From Dyella thiooxydans (GTDB lineage Bacteria; Pseudomonadota; Gammaproteobacteria; Xanthomonadales; Rhodanobacteraceae), in contig NZ_CP014841.1 in NCBI RefSeq assembly GCF_001641285.1, positions 1,240,001 through 1,304,000 of the forward strand: a stretch of DNA of 64,000 nucleotides. The letters are read 5' to 3'. A program made the position numbers and the translations under genes. A model generated the notes under the pieces. It was not told the origin of the DNA. It did no database searches and was given only the letters and a program-made list of their open reading frames with translations. Of this stretch, positions 36,868-44,948 are shown in pieces (the first letter of the stretch is position 1; each line of letters starts with the position of its first letter).

Positions 36868-37350
36868 TCAATTACTTCGATTTTTCCAATATATAAATAA
36901 GCTCCAAACAGGGGCGATGGCAATAAAAATAACAAATAACCCAGCCAAAGTTATTAGAAGACCATCAAAACTAAATAGAGGGACACTCTTATTTGCAACG
37001 CATATCCAAATAAACAGCATGAAGAAATATGTAAAATGATCCACCCATATTGACGCAGGAGCTAGCTGCAAGGTGGTCTCCTGCTTCCTCATATTTACCT
37101 CTATATGCTTGGAAAGCATTACCCTAAATAAGACATATGCCAATATCAGCATTGACAAGACGGAAGTTAAATTGCCACCCTCTCTTCCAATAACTAGAGC
37201 TCCAGCGACCCCCAGGTTGAATAGAATGCATGGAATTGCACGTTTTTTAAGATGGATTAACTCCTTCGCCTTGAAGGTTCTTCCATTCGCAATTGCACCG
37301 GGAAAAAATATGGTGCAACCAGAACCGTATTCGTTCTTGACAACTATCAT
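36868..37350 (-). CDS. Small membrane protein, candidate microcin immunity protein
   Basis: This protein of 160 residues has about four hydrophobic helices (CILFNLGVAGALVIG, LTSVLSMLILAYVLFRVML, FTYFFMLFIWICVA, LLITLAGLFVIFIAIAPVW). I chose ATG 37350 because GAGGGTG precedes it at ideal spacing. The longer frame would start with a GTG inside the terminator hairpin. I recognise no family. Being low-GC, membrane-embedded and immediately downstream of the microcin-like gene across an attenuator-like hairpin, it is a reasonable immunity candidate, but that is positional inference only. Confidence 0.55.
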   Translation of the reverse strand: MIVVKNEYGSGCTIFFPGAIANGRTFKAKELIHLKKRAIPCILFNLGVAGALVIGREGGNLTSVLSMLILAYVLFRVMLSKHIEVNMRKQETTLQLAPASIWVDHFTYFFMLFIWICVANKSVPLFSFDGLLITLAGLFVIFIAIAPVWSLFIYWKNRSN

Positions 37351-37400
37351 ATCACCCTCAAACCACCAAATAATCGAAAAACCATCGTTATTTGCAATTG

Positions 37401-37440
37401 AATAAATACCCACCCCGAAGGGTGAGTATTTATTTTTTAC
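37401..37440. terminator. 15-bp hairpin after the microcin-like gene (terminator/attenuator)
   Basis: Positions 37401-37415 pair with 37420-37434 with one mismatch around a CGAA loop. Rightward it is followed by TTTTTT. Leftward, the direction of the microcin gene, the stem itself ends in TATTTATT. It would cap the abundant microcin mRNA while letting some transcripts continue into the membrane-protein gene. Confidence 0.75.
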
Positions 37441-37448
37441 ATTACATC

Positions 37449-37703
37449 TTAGTCGCCGAGCAGATACGCCACCCCAGCGCCAACGCCCATCACGGCGGCC
37501 CCCGCCTCCAGGAAGCCACCGAGAGCCGTTCCGATGACGGGAACAGTGGCGCTCGCGAGCCCTGCTTCTGCGGTCACATATGCCGCGCCACCAAGTATCG
37601 CAGACAACGCCGCCTCAGTACCGGAAGCGGTCAAGTACCCGCAACCACTGACCTCTTCGATTTCGCACTGCTCGAGTTCACGCATCGCTTCAAAAAATGA
37701 CAT
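37449..37703 (-). CDS. Putative class II microcin with double-glycine-type leader
   Basis: This 84-residue peptide starts at ATG 37703 behind a strong Shine-Dalgarno (AAGGAG). Residues 7-21, MRELEQCEIEEVSGC, look like a double-glycine leader (MRELxxxEIxxVSGG), except that the second Gly is Cys. Cleavage before G22 would release a 63-residue mature peptide. It is Gly/Ala-rich with glycine-zipper spacing (AILGGAAYVTAEAGLAS, VIGTALGGFLEAGAAVMGVG) and no Cys, as expected for pore-forming microcins of the colicin V kind. A C39-peptidase ABC exporter and HlyD-type adaptor are encoded directly upstream, and a membrane protein follows. Function is inferred from architecture and context. Confidence 0.72.
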   Translation of the reverse strand: MSFFEAMRELEQCEIEEVSGCGYLTASGTEAALSAILGGAAYVTAEAGLASATVPVIGTALGGFLEAGAAVMGVGAGVAYLLGD

Positions 37704-37854
37704 CTATCTCTCCTTAGATTACAACGCATAAAATTCGCGCCAAAGCCTTGACGCCGTATCGGCCATGCCGTCAGTTGAATTCACCGCACGGAACAACCAA
37801 TCCTTAATCCACTGCAGTCGCGGAACTGCCGTGGCTTTTGCTTAGTAAATCGCA

Positions 37855-40002
37855 CTACTGGGTGGAATCGACCAGCTCTACCATCCCATTCCGCAGAGAT
37901 GCGACCTTTTTCGCCATGCGAATGGTTTCCGGCCGGTGCGCAATTACTATCCTTGTTATTCTCAATCGACGAATAGCTTCGTTGACAAGAGACTCTCGCT
38001 GGACATCCAGGTGACTGGTTGCCTCATCCAAAACTAGCAATTTTGGGCGCCGATATGACGCTCGCGCCAGTATTAAGCGCTGCTTCTGGCCACCCGAGAG
38101 GCTCGACCCCATGTCGCCAACCAGACTCTGATAGGCCATGGGCATCGCCATGATGTCGTCGTGAATTGCCGCCAACCGTGCGGCCGCTTCCACTTTCACT
38201 GACGTTACCTCCGGCTCGAAGAAGCTGATGTTGTCGAGGATCGATCCGGCGAACAATTGATCGTCTTGCATTACCGCCCCTACCCACTGCCGGTAGACGT
38301 CCACCCCCAGCTTGCGGATGTCGATGCCGCCGAATCTTACTTGGCCCTCCGTGGGCTCCAGCAGACCCAGTACGATTTTGGCCAGCGTGCTTTTACCGCA
38401 GCCGCTGGGACCAGTGATGGCTAATGATTCACCGGCCTCAACTTTGAGGTTGCAGTTACGCAGTATCCACGGTTCGTTTTCTGCATAGCGAAAGCTGACA
38501 TTGCACAGCTCGATGCTAGCCTCGGGGATCGGTCCGCTCCAAGGCGTCTCGGCGCGCGTCTCCGGCACCGTCAACGCGATGTCTGCAATCCGCTCCGCGT
38601 GTAGCTTCAGCATGCGGAAGTCAACAAGCTTATCGATAAGCCCAGCGGCGCGGCTGGTGAACTGGTCGGCATAGGCGATGAAGGCGATCAGCATGCCGGC
38701 GGAGAACTCGTTCTTCAGCGCCAACGTGGCGGCAATCCAGATCATCGCCACACGGCCGATACCGAACATCAGGTGGTTGCTCAGGGTGAACGCGATGCCG
38801 AGCCGCTGGATCTCGATGGTGCGATTGATTGCCGCAACCGTGGCATTGGCGTAGCGACCCAGCCGCTCGTCCTGTTTGTTTGCCAACTTGATCGGCATAG
38901 CACCGCGAATAGATTCCAGCAATTCGCTCTGCTGTCGGGCGCCATGTACGATCTGCTCCTCGTTAGCCCGGCGCAACGGGTTGAAGAAGGCCAAGCGGAT
39001 CAGTCCGTATGCTAGGAACAGTGCCACCACTAGTGCGGTGAGCCAGAGGCTGTAAAAGCTCATGACCACCAAGGTCACTAGCGACATGAGACCGTCTAGT
39101 AACGAGCCGATGAACTGCATCGTGAGCGTTTTCTGGATGGTCTGGATCGAACCGAAGCGCGAGACCACGTCACCGATGTGACGTTTCTCGAACCAATCCA
39201 GTGGCAGGCGCATCAGGTGGCTGAATAGATTGCTCGCCCATTGCACATTGAGCGTGGCGCCCAGCCAGGTCACTGCCCACGTGCGCGCCGCAGTGACCAG
39301 TGCCGAGAAGACCGTGATGCCGATGAAGCCCAGACCGAGCAGGGTCAGCAGGTCGTGATCGGCCGAGACCAGGACCTGATCCAACACCCATTGCATATAA
39401 AATGGTGCTGCCAGTGCAAACACTTCTAGTGCCAGCGCCAGCAGCAGAATTTGCGCCAGCGCGGGCAACAGGCCGCGTACGGTGCCGGTGAGCGCACGCA
39501 GCGAGACCGCCTGCCTTTCTCGCACGGGGCTGAAATCTGCGCCCGGCGTCAGTTCCAGCGCCACTCCAGTGAAGTGCTTGGACACCTCGCTTCGACTCAA
39601 GGTTTGAATACCGCGAGCTGGATCGTGGATCACAATCTCACGACCGACCCGCTTGAGGACCACGAAGTGGTTGAGGTCCCAGTGCAGCAGGCAGGGCGTC
39701 TTAAGCAAGGGGAGGTCTTTCATGCCCAGCTTGAGCGGCCGAGAGGTCAAGCCCAGCTGACCGGCCATAGTCATCACTCGGGCCAAGGTGACACCCTTGA
39801 GCGAGGTGGAGAAGCGCCGCCGCAAGGAGGCCAGATCCACGTCGTGACCGTGGTAGCTCGCCACCATCGCCAAGCAGGCCAGACCGCACTCGGTCGCTTC
39901 GGTCTGCAACATCATCGGTAACCGGCGCGTCCAGCTGAACTGCAAGATCGCCCGATAGCCCGCAGCAGTCGGCGCGGTTTCATGCTGGGTGCCATCAGCC
40001 AT
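37855..40002 (-). CDS. C39-peptidase bacteriocin ABC exporter (CvaB/MchF type)
   Basis: This 715-residue inner-membrane protein trims double-glycine leaders and exports the peptide. It has an N-terminal C39 cysteine protease domain with QTEATECGLACLAM (catalytic Cys39, oxyanion Gln33), DLNHFVVLKRV (His) and HDPARG (Asp). A six-helix exporter domain follows, then an ATPase domain with Walker A GPSGCGKST, signature LSGGQKQRLILARA and Walker B LLVLDEATSHLD. ATG 40002 is chosen because GGAGGT lies 7 bp before it. The GTG at 40011 overlaps that site. It overlaps the adaptor gene by 8 bp. Together with the adaptor and a host TolC it forms a type I secretion system. Confidence 0.92.
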   Translation of the reverse strand: MADGTQHETAPTAAGYRAILQFSWTRRLPMMLQTEATECGLACLAMVASYHGHDVDLASLRRRFSTSLKGVTLARVMTMAGQLGLTSRPLKLGMKDLPLLKTPCLLHWDLNHFVVLKRVGREIVIHDPARGIQTLSRSEVSKHFTGVALELTPGADFSPVRERQAVSLRALTGTVRGLLPALAQILLLALALEVFALAAPFYMQWVLDQVLVSADHDLLTLLGLGFIGITVFSALVTAARTWAVTWLGATLNVQWASNLFSHLMRLPLDWFEKRHIGDVVSRFGSIQTIQKTLTMQFIGSLLDGLMSLVTLVVMSFYSLWLTALVVALFLAYGLIRLAFFNPLRRANEEQIVHGARQQSELLESIRGAMPIKLANKQDERLGRYANATVAAINRTIEIQRLGIAFTLSNHLMFGIGRVAMIWIAATLALKNEFSAGMLIAFIAYADQFTSRAAGLIDKLVDFRMLKLHAERIADIALTVPETRAETPWSGPIPEASIELCNVSFRYAENEPWILRNCNLKVEAGESLAITGPSGCGKSTLAKIVLGLLEPTEGQVRFGGIDIRKLGVDVYRQWVGAVMQDDQLFAGSILDNISFFEPEVTSVKVEAAARLAAIHDDIMAMPMAYQSLVGDMGSSLSGGQKQRLILARASYRRPKLLVLDEATSHLDVQRESLVNEAIRRLRITRIVIAHRPETIRMAKKVASLRNGMVELVDSTQ

Positions 40003-41317
40003 GCGTGGCACCTCCAGCCAGGTGGTGTGCCATACCGTACAGCGGCTCGAACACCCATTCGAGCAGGCTGCGCCGATCCATCAGGATGTCGGCGTTCAAG
40101 GCCATGCCGGGCTTGACCGGCTCGGCCTTGCCGTAGGCCAGTACGTCCTGGTGGTCCAGCGTTACCAGCACCCGGTACAGCGGCTCCTGCGTCTGCTGGC
40201 CGACCAGCGTCTGCACTTCGCCCGGTGTTAACGCGCTACGCGAGATGTCGCTCACCTTACCGTACTGCTGCCCAAACTTCTGATACGGAAAGGCCTGATA
40301 ACGCAGCACTACCCGACTGCCTGGTTCGATGAAGCCGATCGCGCGGCTAGGTACCAACAATTGCGCCTGCAAGGTTGAGTCCGCCGGCAGGATAGACAGC
40401 AGGGGCTCGCCAGCGCTGACCATCTGGCCCGACTTCAGCAACACTGCGGAGACCAAGCCATCGTGCGGCGCGCGCAGCACCACGGCGCGCTGCTGCTCGT
40501 TCTGTGCGATGGACTGCGCCACGCTTGCGAGCTGGCGCTCGGTATCGTTACGCTTCGCCATGGCATTCAACGGCAACTGCTTCAGCTGCTGCTGCGCGGC
40601 ATAAAGTTGTTGGCGAGTATCTAGTTGCTGGCGCAGGAGAGCCTTGTATTGCGACAGGGCATCCAACGTCGCCCCTCGCTGTTGTTGAATCTGGACAGCC
40701 GAGACGTAACCCTTGGCGCCTAGCGGCAAGAGGCGTGCGAGCAACTGCTGGTTACTGGTGACCTGTTGCTGCTCGATCGCAAGCTGGGCGGTGATCTGAA
40801 CCAATTGGGCACGAAGGAGCATCGTCTTGCTGCGCAGTCCATCGGCTTGCTGCTGCGACAGCTGCTGCTGGTTACGCAGATCCGCCTGCAAACCCGCGCG
40901 CTGAGCGTCCAGTTGTTGTCCGATCAATACGTGCGTATCGCCGAGAGCAGCACTGTCCTGATCGCTGGCCAGTTCCAGCAGCACGTCCCCGGCCTTGACG
41001 GCCTGACCATCGTGCACATGCACACGGGTAATGGTTCCGGCATTGGGTGCGGCAAGATTGAGCAGCCCTGCACTAGGAACCAACTCGCCGGTGACAGTTT
41101 CTCGGCGGGTATAGTGACCGAGAATCAGAAACAAAAGCAGGGTAACGGCTAGCAGCAGCGCGAGGGTGCTCAGCAGCCAACGCGACAAGGGCGCGGCGAC
41201 AATGATGGAGCCAAGCCACTCGCCTTGACGCGCTTCTACAACCTCCTGTCTGAACAACGACGTCCCTGACATCCAGCTACTACCTAGTCCTTCATGAACC
41301 TGCTGGCGATTCGTCAT
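39995..41317 (-). CDS. HlyD-family periplasmic adaptor of the microcin exporter (CvaA/MchE type)
   Basis: This 440-residue membrane fusion protein starts at ATG 41317 (AAGGTGATTC upstream). One N-terminal helix (LLSTLALLLAVTLLLFLILG) is followed by a lipoyl half (AGTITRVHVHDGQAVKAGDVLLEL), a long coiled-coil rich in Gln/Leu, and the second half LRAPHDGLVSAVLLKSGQMV. It is the first gene of the export operon, with a promoter carrying a perfect -35 just upstream. It links the ABC exporter to TolC. Confidence 0.9.
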   Translation of the reverse strand: MTNRQQVHEGLGSSWMSGTSLFRQEVVEARQGEWLGSIIVAAPLSRWLLSTLALLLAVTLLLFLILGHYTRRETVTGELVPSAGLLNLAAPNAGTITRVHVHDGQAVKAGDVLLELASDQDSAALGDTHVLIGQQLDAQRAGLQADLRNQQQLSQQQADGLRSKTMLLRAQLVQITAQLAIEQQQVTSNQQLLARLLPLGAKGYVSAVQIQQQRGATLDALSQYKALLRQQLDTRQQLYAAQQQLKQLPLNAMAKRNDTERQLASVAQSIAQNEQQRAVVLRAPHDGLVSAVLLKSGQMVSAGEPLLSILPADSTLQAQLLVPSRAIGFIEPGSRVVLRYQAFPYQKFGQQYGKVSDISRSALTPGEVQTLVGQQTQEPLYRVLVTLDHQDVLAYGKAEPVKPGMALNADILMDRRSLLEWVFEPLYGMAHHLAGGATHG

Positions 41318-41331
41318 GAATCACCTTTTTT

Positions 41332-41363
41332 AAAAGCTATAGAGCTTTTGAGATATCTGTCAA
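41332..41363 (-). promoter_or_regulatory. Promoter with palindromic operator for the microcin export operon
   Basis: Reading leftward, TTGACA (41363-41358), a 16-bp spacer and TATAGC (41341-41336) form a strong sigma70-type promoter. The perfect palindrome AAAAGCT-ATAG-AGCTTTT (41332-41349) covers the -10 element, suggesting repression by a dimeric DNA-binding protein that is not obvious in this window. Confidence 0.65.
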
Positions 41364-41391
41364 CGAGCAAGAAATTTCGAGCCCGTCCTGC

Positions 41392-41736
41392 GTGCAAGCA
41401 TTCATTCGCCGGGACAGGCGCTGCGGCGCGTTGTGGCAAGGGCGCCTCAAGTCCTGCCTGGTGCAGAGTGAGCGTTACCTGCTGACCGTGATGCGCTATA
41501 TCGAGCTCAACCCGGTACGAGCCGCCATGGTCGAGGCGTCGCAGGACTATCAATGGTCCAGCGTGCACACGCATTTGGCGCGCACGCGATCCCCTCATCA
41601 CGCCGCACCCGCTCTATCTGGCGATGGGAAACGACACAACGAACGCGCCCAAGCCCATCGGCGTTGGCTGGACACAAGCATCGCACCCGATGATCTGCAA
41701 CGCGCGCTTAGCGCGTCCGCTGCGATGAACGGTTAG
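41392..41736 (+). pseudogene. REP-associated tyrosine transposase (RAYT/Y1) C-terminal fragment
   Basis: GALWQGRLKSCLVQSERYLL and VMRYIELNPVRAAMV, followed by YQWSSVHTHL, are the conserved C-terminal half of Y1-type REP-associated transposases. The N-terminal HUH catalytic region is missing, replaced by the microcin promoter region, so the gene is a remnant. Confidence 0.82.
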
Positions 41737-41889
41737 GGCGAGCCCGCCAAACGACCGCCTAGGGAAACTCTGATTTTTCCCCGCGGTAAGTTGGCGCATG
41801 TCGGGATTTGGCCGCATAGCCGAAAATTGACCGACCAGGGTGGCCGTATTCGAACCCGCCGCGCGCCGAAGGTTCGCTGCCTGCAGTCG

Positions 41890-41946
41890 GGCCAGGCCGA
41901 CCGCCTCACGCTTGAATTCCTCGCTGAACTTTTTTCGCTGTGCTAT
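41890..41946 (-). pseudogene. IS3-family OrfA N-terminal scrap
   Basis: Reading leftward the DNA encodes AQRKKFSEEFKREAVGLARL, the start of an IS3-type OrfA helix-turn-helix protein, but the usual ATG is ATAG and the frame loses similarity after about 22 codons. The remaining DNA from 41737 to 42046 shows nothing else I can identify. Confidence 0.6.
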
Positions 41947-42046
41947 GACACTCCTCCTGCCTCATCATGAGGCTTCTTTGAAGTGTCCGTGGTGACGGGG
42001 TAGAACCCGATCGAGCATTTGACCCCCGCCCCACTCCTCATGACTC

Positions 42047-42080
42047 GCAAGCACCCAGATCACTTGACCGGGGTGCTTGC
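42047..42080. other. 10-bp inverted repeat in the gap 41737-42250
   Basis: GCAAGCACCC and GGGTGCTTGC are separated by 14 bp. No T-tract follows, so it may be an insertion-sequence end or a protein-binding site. Outside this and the IS3 scrap, the 514-bp gap shows no gene. Confidence 0.5.
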
Positions 42081-42250
42081 GCTACCGCATGCAATCTAGG
42101 CACGCCCGAATGCCCTTTTCGACATTTTTTTCAGCCACTTAGCGCCGAAAATAATTGGTGCAAAGTAGTCCTTCGGAAGACTACGAGCATCTCGCAGCCC
42201 CTCCGCAACTCCTTGGCGAGCGCCGCGCCAGGCGGCCTTGATCAGATCAT

Positions 42251-42502
42251 TCATAGGGTGCGCTCGCGTCGCTCACACAAACCCAGTCTGGCAACGATGC
42301 AATCCACTGTCATGGATACGCCAGACTGCAACTCGATTTTCCGCCCGGAAGCAGCGGCATCCCGAGTGCGCATGCCCTCAATCGACGCTCGATGAAAGTC
42401 AGTCACTGCCCGCCGGAGGGCTGCACGGGGCTCGATCCCGAGACTCCGCGCGCAATCACTTAGCATCCGATGCTCGTCAGCAGAAAGCTTGAGTTTGCTC
42501 AT
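42251..42502 (-). CDS. Small hypothetical protein
   Basis: This 83-residue protein starts at ATG 42502, preceded by AAGGAG at good spacing. It begins MSKLKLSADEHRMLSDCARS and contains ALRRAVTDFHRASIEGM. It is mostly helical and charged, with no motif I recognise. It is divergent from the AlpA-like gene across a 451-bp gap, the position often held by a repressor or regulatory gene in islands, but nothing in the sequence proves DNA binding. Confidence 0.6.
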   Translation of the reverse strand: MSKLKLSADEHRMLSDCARSLGIEPRAALRRAVTDFHRASIEGMRTRDAAASGRKIELQSGVSMTVDCIVARLGLCERRERTL

Positions 42503-42953
42503 AAGTTGGACTCCTTGATCTAGACAAGAGAGGTCTCGCCGGACACCAGTCCGGCAAGCCAAAAGTCCAACGGAATGTCGTGCAGCGGAGAACCCCGCTG
42601 CGCCTCATGATGCAACGGTTCGGACAGGCTTGCCAGCCCACCTGCATTTCGAGGGATCCGTCCATCTCGGACGGACCGGCGCGCTGCGCACTGCTTTTGA
42701 TTTGTCCTCCGTTCTCGCGCCCAGCCTCGTCCTTTCTTACAAGTAGCTCTCGGAGCAACTCACTCGCAGGTCTGGCTATTAAAGCTAGGCGGCGGGTCGG
42801 GCGGCTCGCTAGAGATGTAGATAGTTGGAAAAAGAAAGAGTATGATAGGAGCGTTGAGATATGCCGCCCTATCTCTACAAGCACTTCACCACTCTCTGAC
42901 CCTGCATGGGGAAGTGCTGCGACCCGACGTCTAGCTGCCACGAGGAGTAACCC
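42503..42953. other. Divergent control region of the island's replication module
   Basis: These 451 bp lie between the small leftward gene and the rightward AlpA-like gene. Hairpins CCGGAC/GTCCGG (near 42540) and TCCGTCC/GGACGGA (42657-42675) are visible, and an A-rich stretch with TATGAT near 42841 may be part of a promoter. Open frames here (42580-42963 rightward, 42477-42941 leftward) have no ribosome site or family resemblance. Confidence 0.4.
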
Positions 42954-43238
42954 GTGCAGCTGAAGACGCTATTGGAAGCAGCCTCCAAAACCGGATTTGC
43001 CTTAAAGACAGTGGAGCACTGGGCGTATCGCCGGCGCCGACCACCGTTGGGCTTCCCTGTGCCCATCAAGGTTGGGCGCCAGCTCCGCTACATCGAAGAA
43101 GAGATCGATGCCTGGATCGCAGCTATGGCTGCAAAGAGGGAGGGGGCAGCGTACCCACCTTCGCTAGATTTCCATGCAGAAGCCGAACCTAAGCGCCGTG
43201 GCCGACCCCGCAAGTCGGCGGCCGTGAGGTGCGACTGA
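42954..43238 (+). CDS. AlpA/excisionase-like helix-turn-helix protein
   Basis: This 94-residue protein starts at GTG 42954 with GAGGAG 8 bp before it. Residues about 5-60 form a MerR/AlpA-type winged helix: LLEAASKTGFALKTVEHWAYRR followed by GFPVPIKVGRQLRYIEEEIDAWIAA, ending with a basic AT-hook-like tail (KRRGRPRKSA). Proteins of this type act as excisionases or integrase activators in islands and satellites. The stop overlaps the next start (TGATG). Confidence 0.75.
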   Translation: MQLKTLLEAASKTGFALKTVEHWAYRRRRPPLGFPVPIKVGRQLRYIEEEIDAWIAAMAAKREGAAYPPSLDFHAEAEPKRRGRPRKSAAVRCD

Positions 43239-43504
43239 TGGACGTCACCTCTAACTCTGAAACGCGTCTGTGTCGATCAGTCACACCCTGGCAAGGCGGC
43301 CGGAATCAAAAACGCTCTTCGATGACTTCGAATGGCTATTCGGCCAGTGACAACCGGCCCCACTCGGAACTCGACGCCGCAGAGTGGTTCGGAGCCCCCG
43401 GGGCGCATGCCTCTCTGACTCGCCGCGCAGCGCAAGCATCGACGCTTCCCTGCTCTTCGCACGAGCACCGGGCTCTGGCCTTGCGATCCGGAGGTGCTTT
43501 GTGA
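43238..43504 (+). CDS. Small hypothetical protein, coupled on both sides
   Basis: This 88-residue frame starts at an ATG overlapping the previous stop by 1 bp, and its TGA overlaps the next GTG by 4 bp. The tight coupling argues that it is translated, although I recognise no domain and the composition (Ser/Arg/Ala-rich, MDVTSNSETRLC start) is unremarkable. It could instead be a fortuitous frame between two real genes. Confidence 0.45.
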   Translation: MDVTSNSETRLCRSVTPWQGGRNQKRSSMTSNGYSASDNRPHSELDAAEWFGAPGAHASLTRRAAQASTLPCSSHEHRALALRSGGAL

Positions 43505-44277
43505 GCAGCAGCTCTATCAAAACGAGCAGCATGCATCACGGCGTAGGTCTTCCGCTTGGGACCATCCAGGACCCACGTCTGAGCTACCGCGATCTCGGGG
43601 TACTGATCGCTTTGCTCTGCAGCATGGACGGCAACGCGCTCACGGCGAGAGACCTCGCCGTGCAAAGTGAATCCAGAGAGGGGCGTGAAGCCATCAGAAA
43701 GTGTCTGAGCAACCTCGAAGGTGCCGGATATATCCAGATCATTCGTCAAATGGATCGACGCGGTCGCTGGACGACGCATCGGACGATCTATGACACCTCA
43801 CAACTGCTGCCCCTGTCTGATGACTATCCCACCACTGCACCGATGCCCGGAAACCCGTACTTCGGTTCCCCGGGTGTCGGTTCGCCGGGCGATAAGAGCA
43901 AGAGCTCTACTTCTAAGAGCACTTCTCTTTCCTGCAACGCGCTCACGCGTCGCGATGCAAAGAAAAGGCCCGCGCTCATTCTGGGCATCTGTTGCTGGAA
44001 TGAGCGCGATGAGCAACGAGTCACCTTCCTGCGTGCCAAACATGGCGACGAAGCGGTAACCACGGCCGTGACGAGCTGGCAGCCGCCTAGGCGCAAGAGT
44101 CCGTCCAACAGTCCGCGAACCAACCCGCTTCCAAGCGAAGTGGAAAAGATCCTGACACTCTCTGCCGGAGCCCCCAATGAATCATGTCAGCCACGCAATT
44201 CAGAAAGCCCTGCAGGAAGCCTCCTCGCCTACTACCTCGACCCCTCAGAGGAACACTTCGGCACCGCGGGATCCTGA
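43501..44277 (+). CDS. Winged-helix replication-initiator-like protein
   Basis: This 258-residue protein starts at GTG 43501 behind GGAGGTG. Residues about 20-95 (DPRLSYRDLGVLIALLCSMD, LTARDLAVQSESREGREAI, LSNLEGAGYIQIIRQMDRRGRW) form a winged-helix domain like those at the N-terminus of phage and plasmid replication initiators (DnaD/O-type). The rest is low-complexity and basic with a Ser-rich linker. Its 3' end overlaps the next gene by about 100 bp. The likely target is the iteron arrays at 45.9-46.1 kb, but this is inference. Confidence 0.65.
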   Translation: MSSSSIKTSSMHHGVGLPLGTIQDPRLSYRDLGVLIALLCSMDGNALTARDLAVQSESREGREAIRKCLSNLEGAGYIQIIRQMDRRGRWTTHRTIYDTSQLLPLSDDYPTTAPMPGNPYFGSPGVGSPGDKSKSSTSKSTSLSCNALTRRDAKKRPALILGICCWNERDEQRVTFLRAKHGDEAVTTAVTSWQPPRRKSPSNSPRTNPLPSEVEKILTLSAGAPNESCQPRNSESPAGSLLAYYLDPSEEHFGTAGS

Positions 44278-44884
44278 AACCGCGCTCACAGAAGCAACTC
44301 AGTTGGCAGCCCGTGCATTGGCGGAAATTCAAATGCGATGGCCAGCCCAGGCGCCTTGGGCATCGGATGACAGCTTCGCTCGGTCGTGGGGCCGAGCGAT
44401 CATCGAACAACCATTTGCTATCACATGGAAGGCTCTTGCCCGAGCGATCGGCAAGCTCTCAGATCGACCGTATCCGCCGAACATTGGAGCGCTGATCGCC
44501 GCGTGCAAGCCAGAGCAACTAGTACGCACGGAAGAAGCACGTGAGGCGCTTTTGCAGATTGACCGCGCCAGTGCCACCGGAAAATGGTGGAAGTTGTCGC
44601 CAATCATTTGGCAAGCGCTTCATGAGCTTCCCGGAGGAAGCGCCCGGGTACGTAATCGCGATGAGCATGGGAAGGGGGCCAACGAGTTTCTCAAGATCTG
44701 GCAGGTGGCCATGACACACGCAATCGAGTACCCGGATCCGTCGATTCGAGCCAATCAGCCCCATCGTCCGGCAGAAATGCTTGGTCCAAGCGATGAAGAA
44801 GTGGCAAGACGCGCGTCAGTTGCGGAGCACCACCTGAGGGAGATCAGCCAGATGCTAGGCGTCCGACCGCCAGAAGCCTCCTGA
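44177..44884 (+). CDS. Replication protein P-like putative helicase loader
   Basis: This 235-residue protein starts at ATG 44177 behind GGAG. LAEIQMRWPAQAPWASDDSFARSW and WKALARAIGKLSDRPYPPNIGALIAACKP, followed by a charged helical C-terminus, resemble lambda P/phage replication protein P, which delivers the host DnaB helicase to the origin. It follows the initiator-like gene in the order expected for an O-P pair. The match is by pattern, not by search. Confidence 0.6.
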   Translation: MNHVSHAIQKALQEASSPTTSTPQRNTSAPRDPETALTEATQLAARALAEIQMRWPAQAPWASDDSFARSWGRAIIEQPFAITWKALARAIGKLSDRPYPPNIGALIAACKPEQLVRTEEAREALLQIDRASATGKWWKLSPIIWQALHELPGGSARVRNRDEHGKGANEFLKIWQVAMTHAIEYPDPSIRANQPHRPAEMLGPSDEEVARRASVAEHHLREISQMLGVRPPEAS

Positions 44885-44948
44885 AACATTCGACCAAGTT
44901 CCCGCGGCAAGAGGTTGAACTTGCCTGCGGGAACTTGGTGCGGACTGA

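Noticed and set aside
42580-42963. 127-codon rightward frame and its opposing 154-codon frame
   Set aside because: Neither has a ribosome site or protein-like pattern; the region looks like a divergent control segment.
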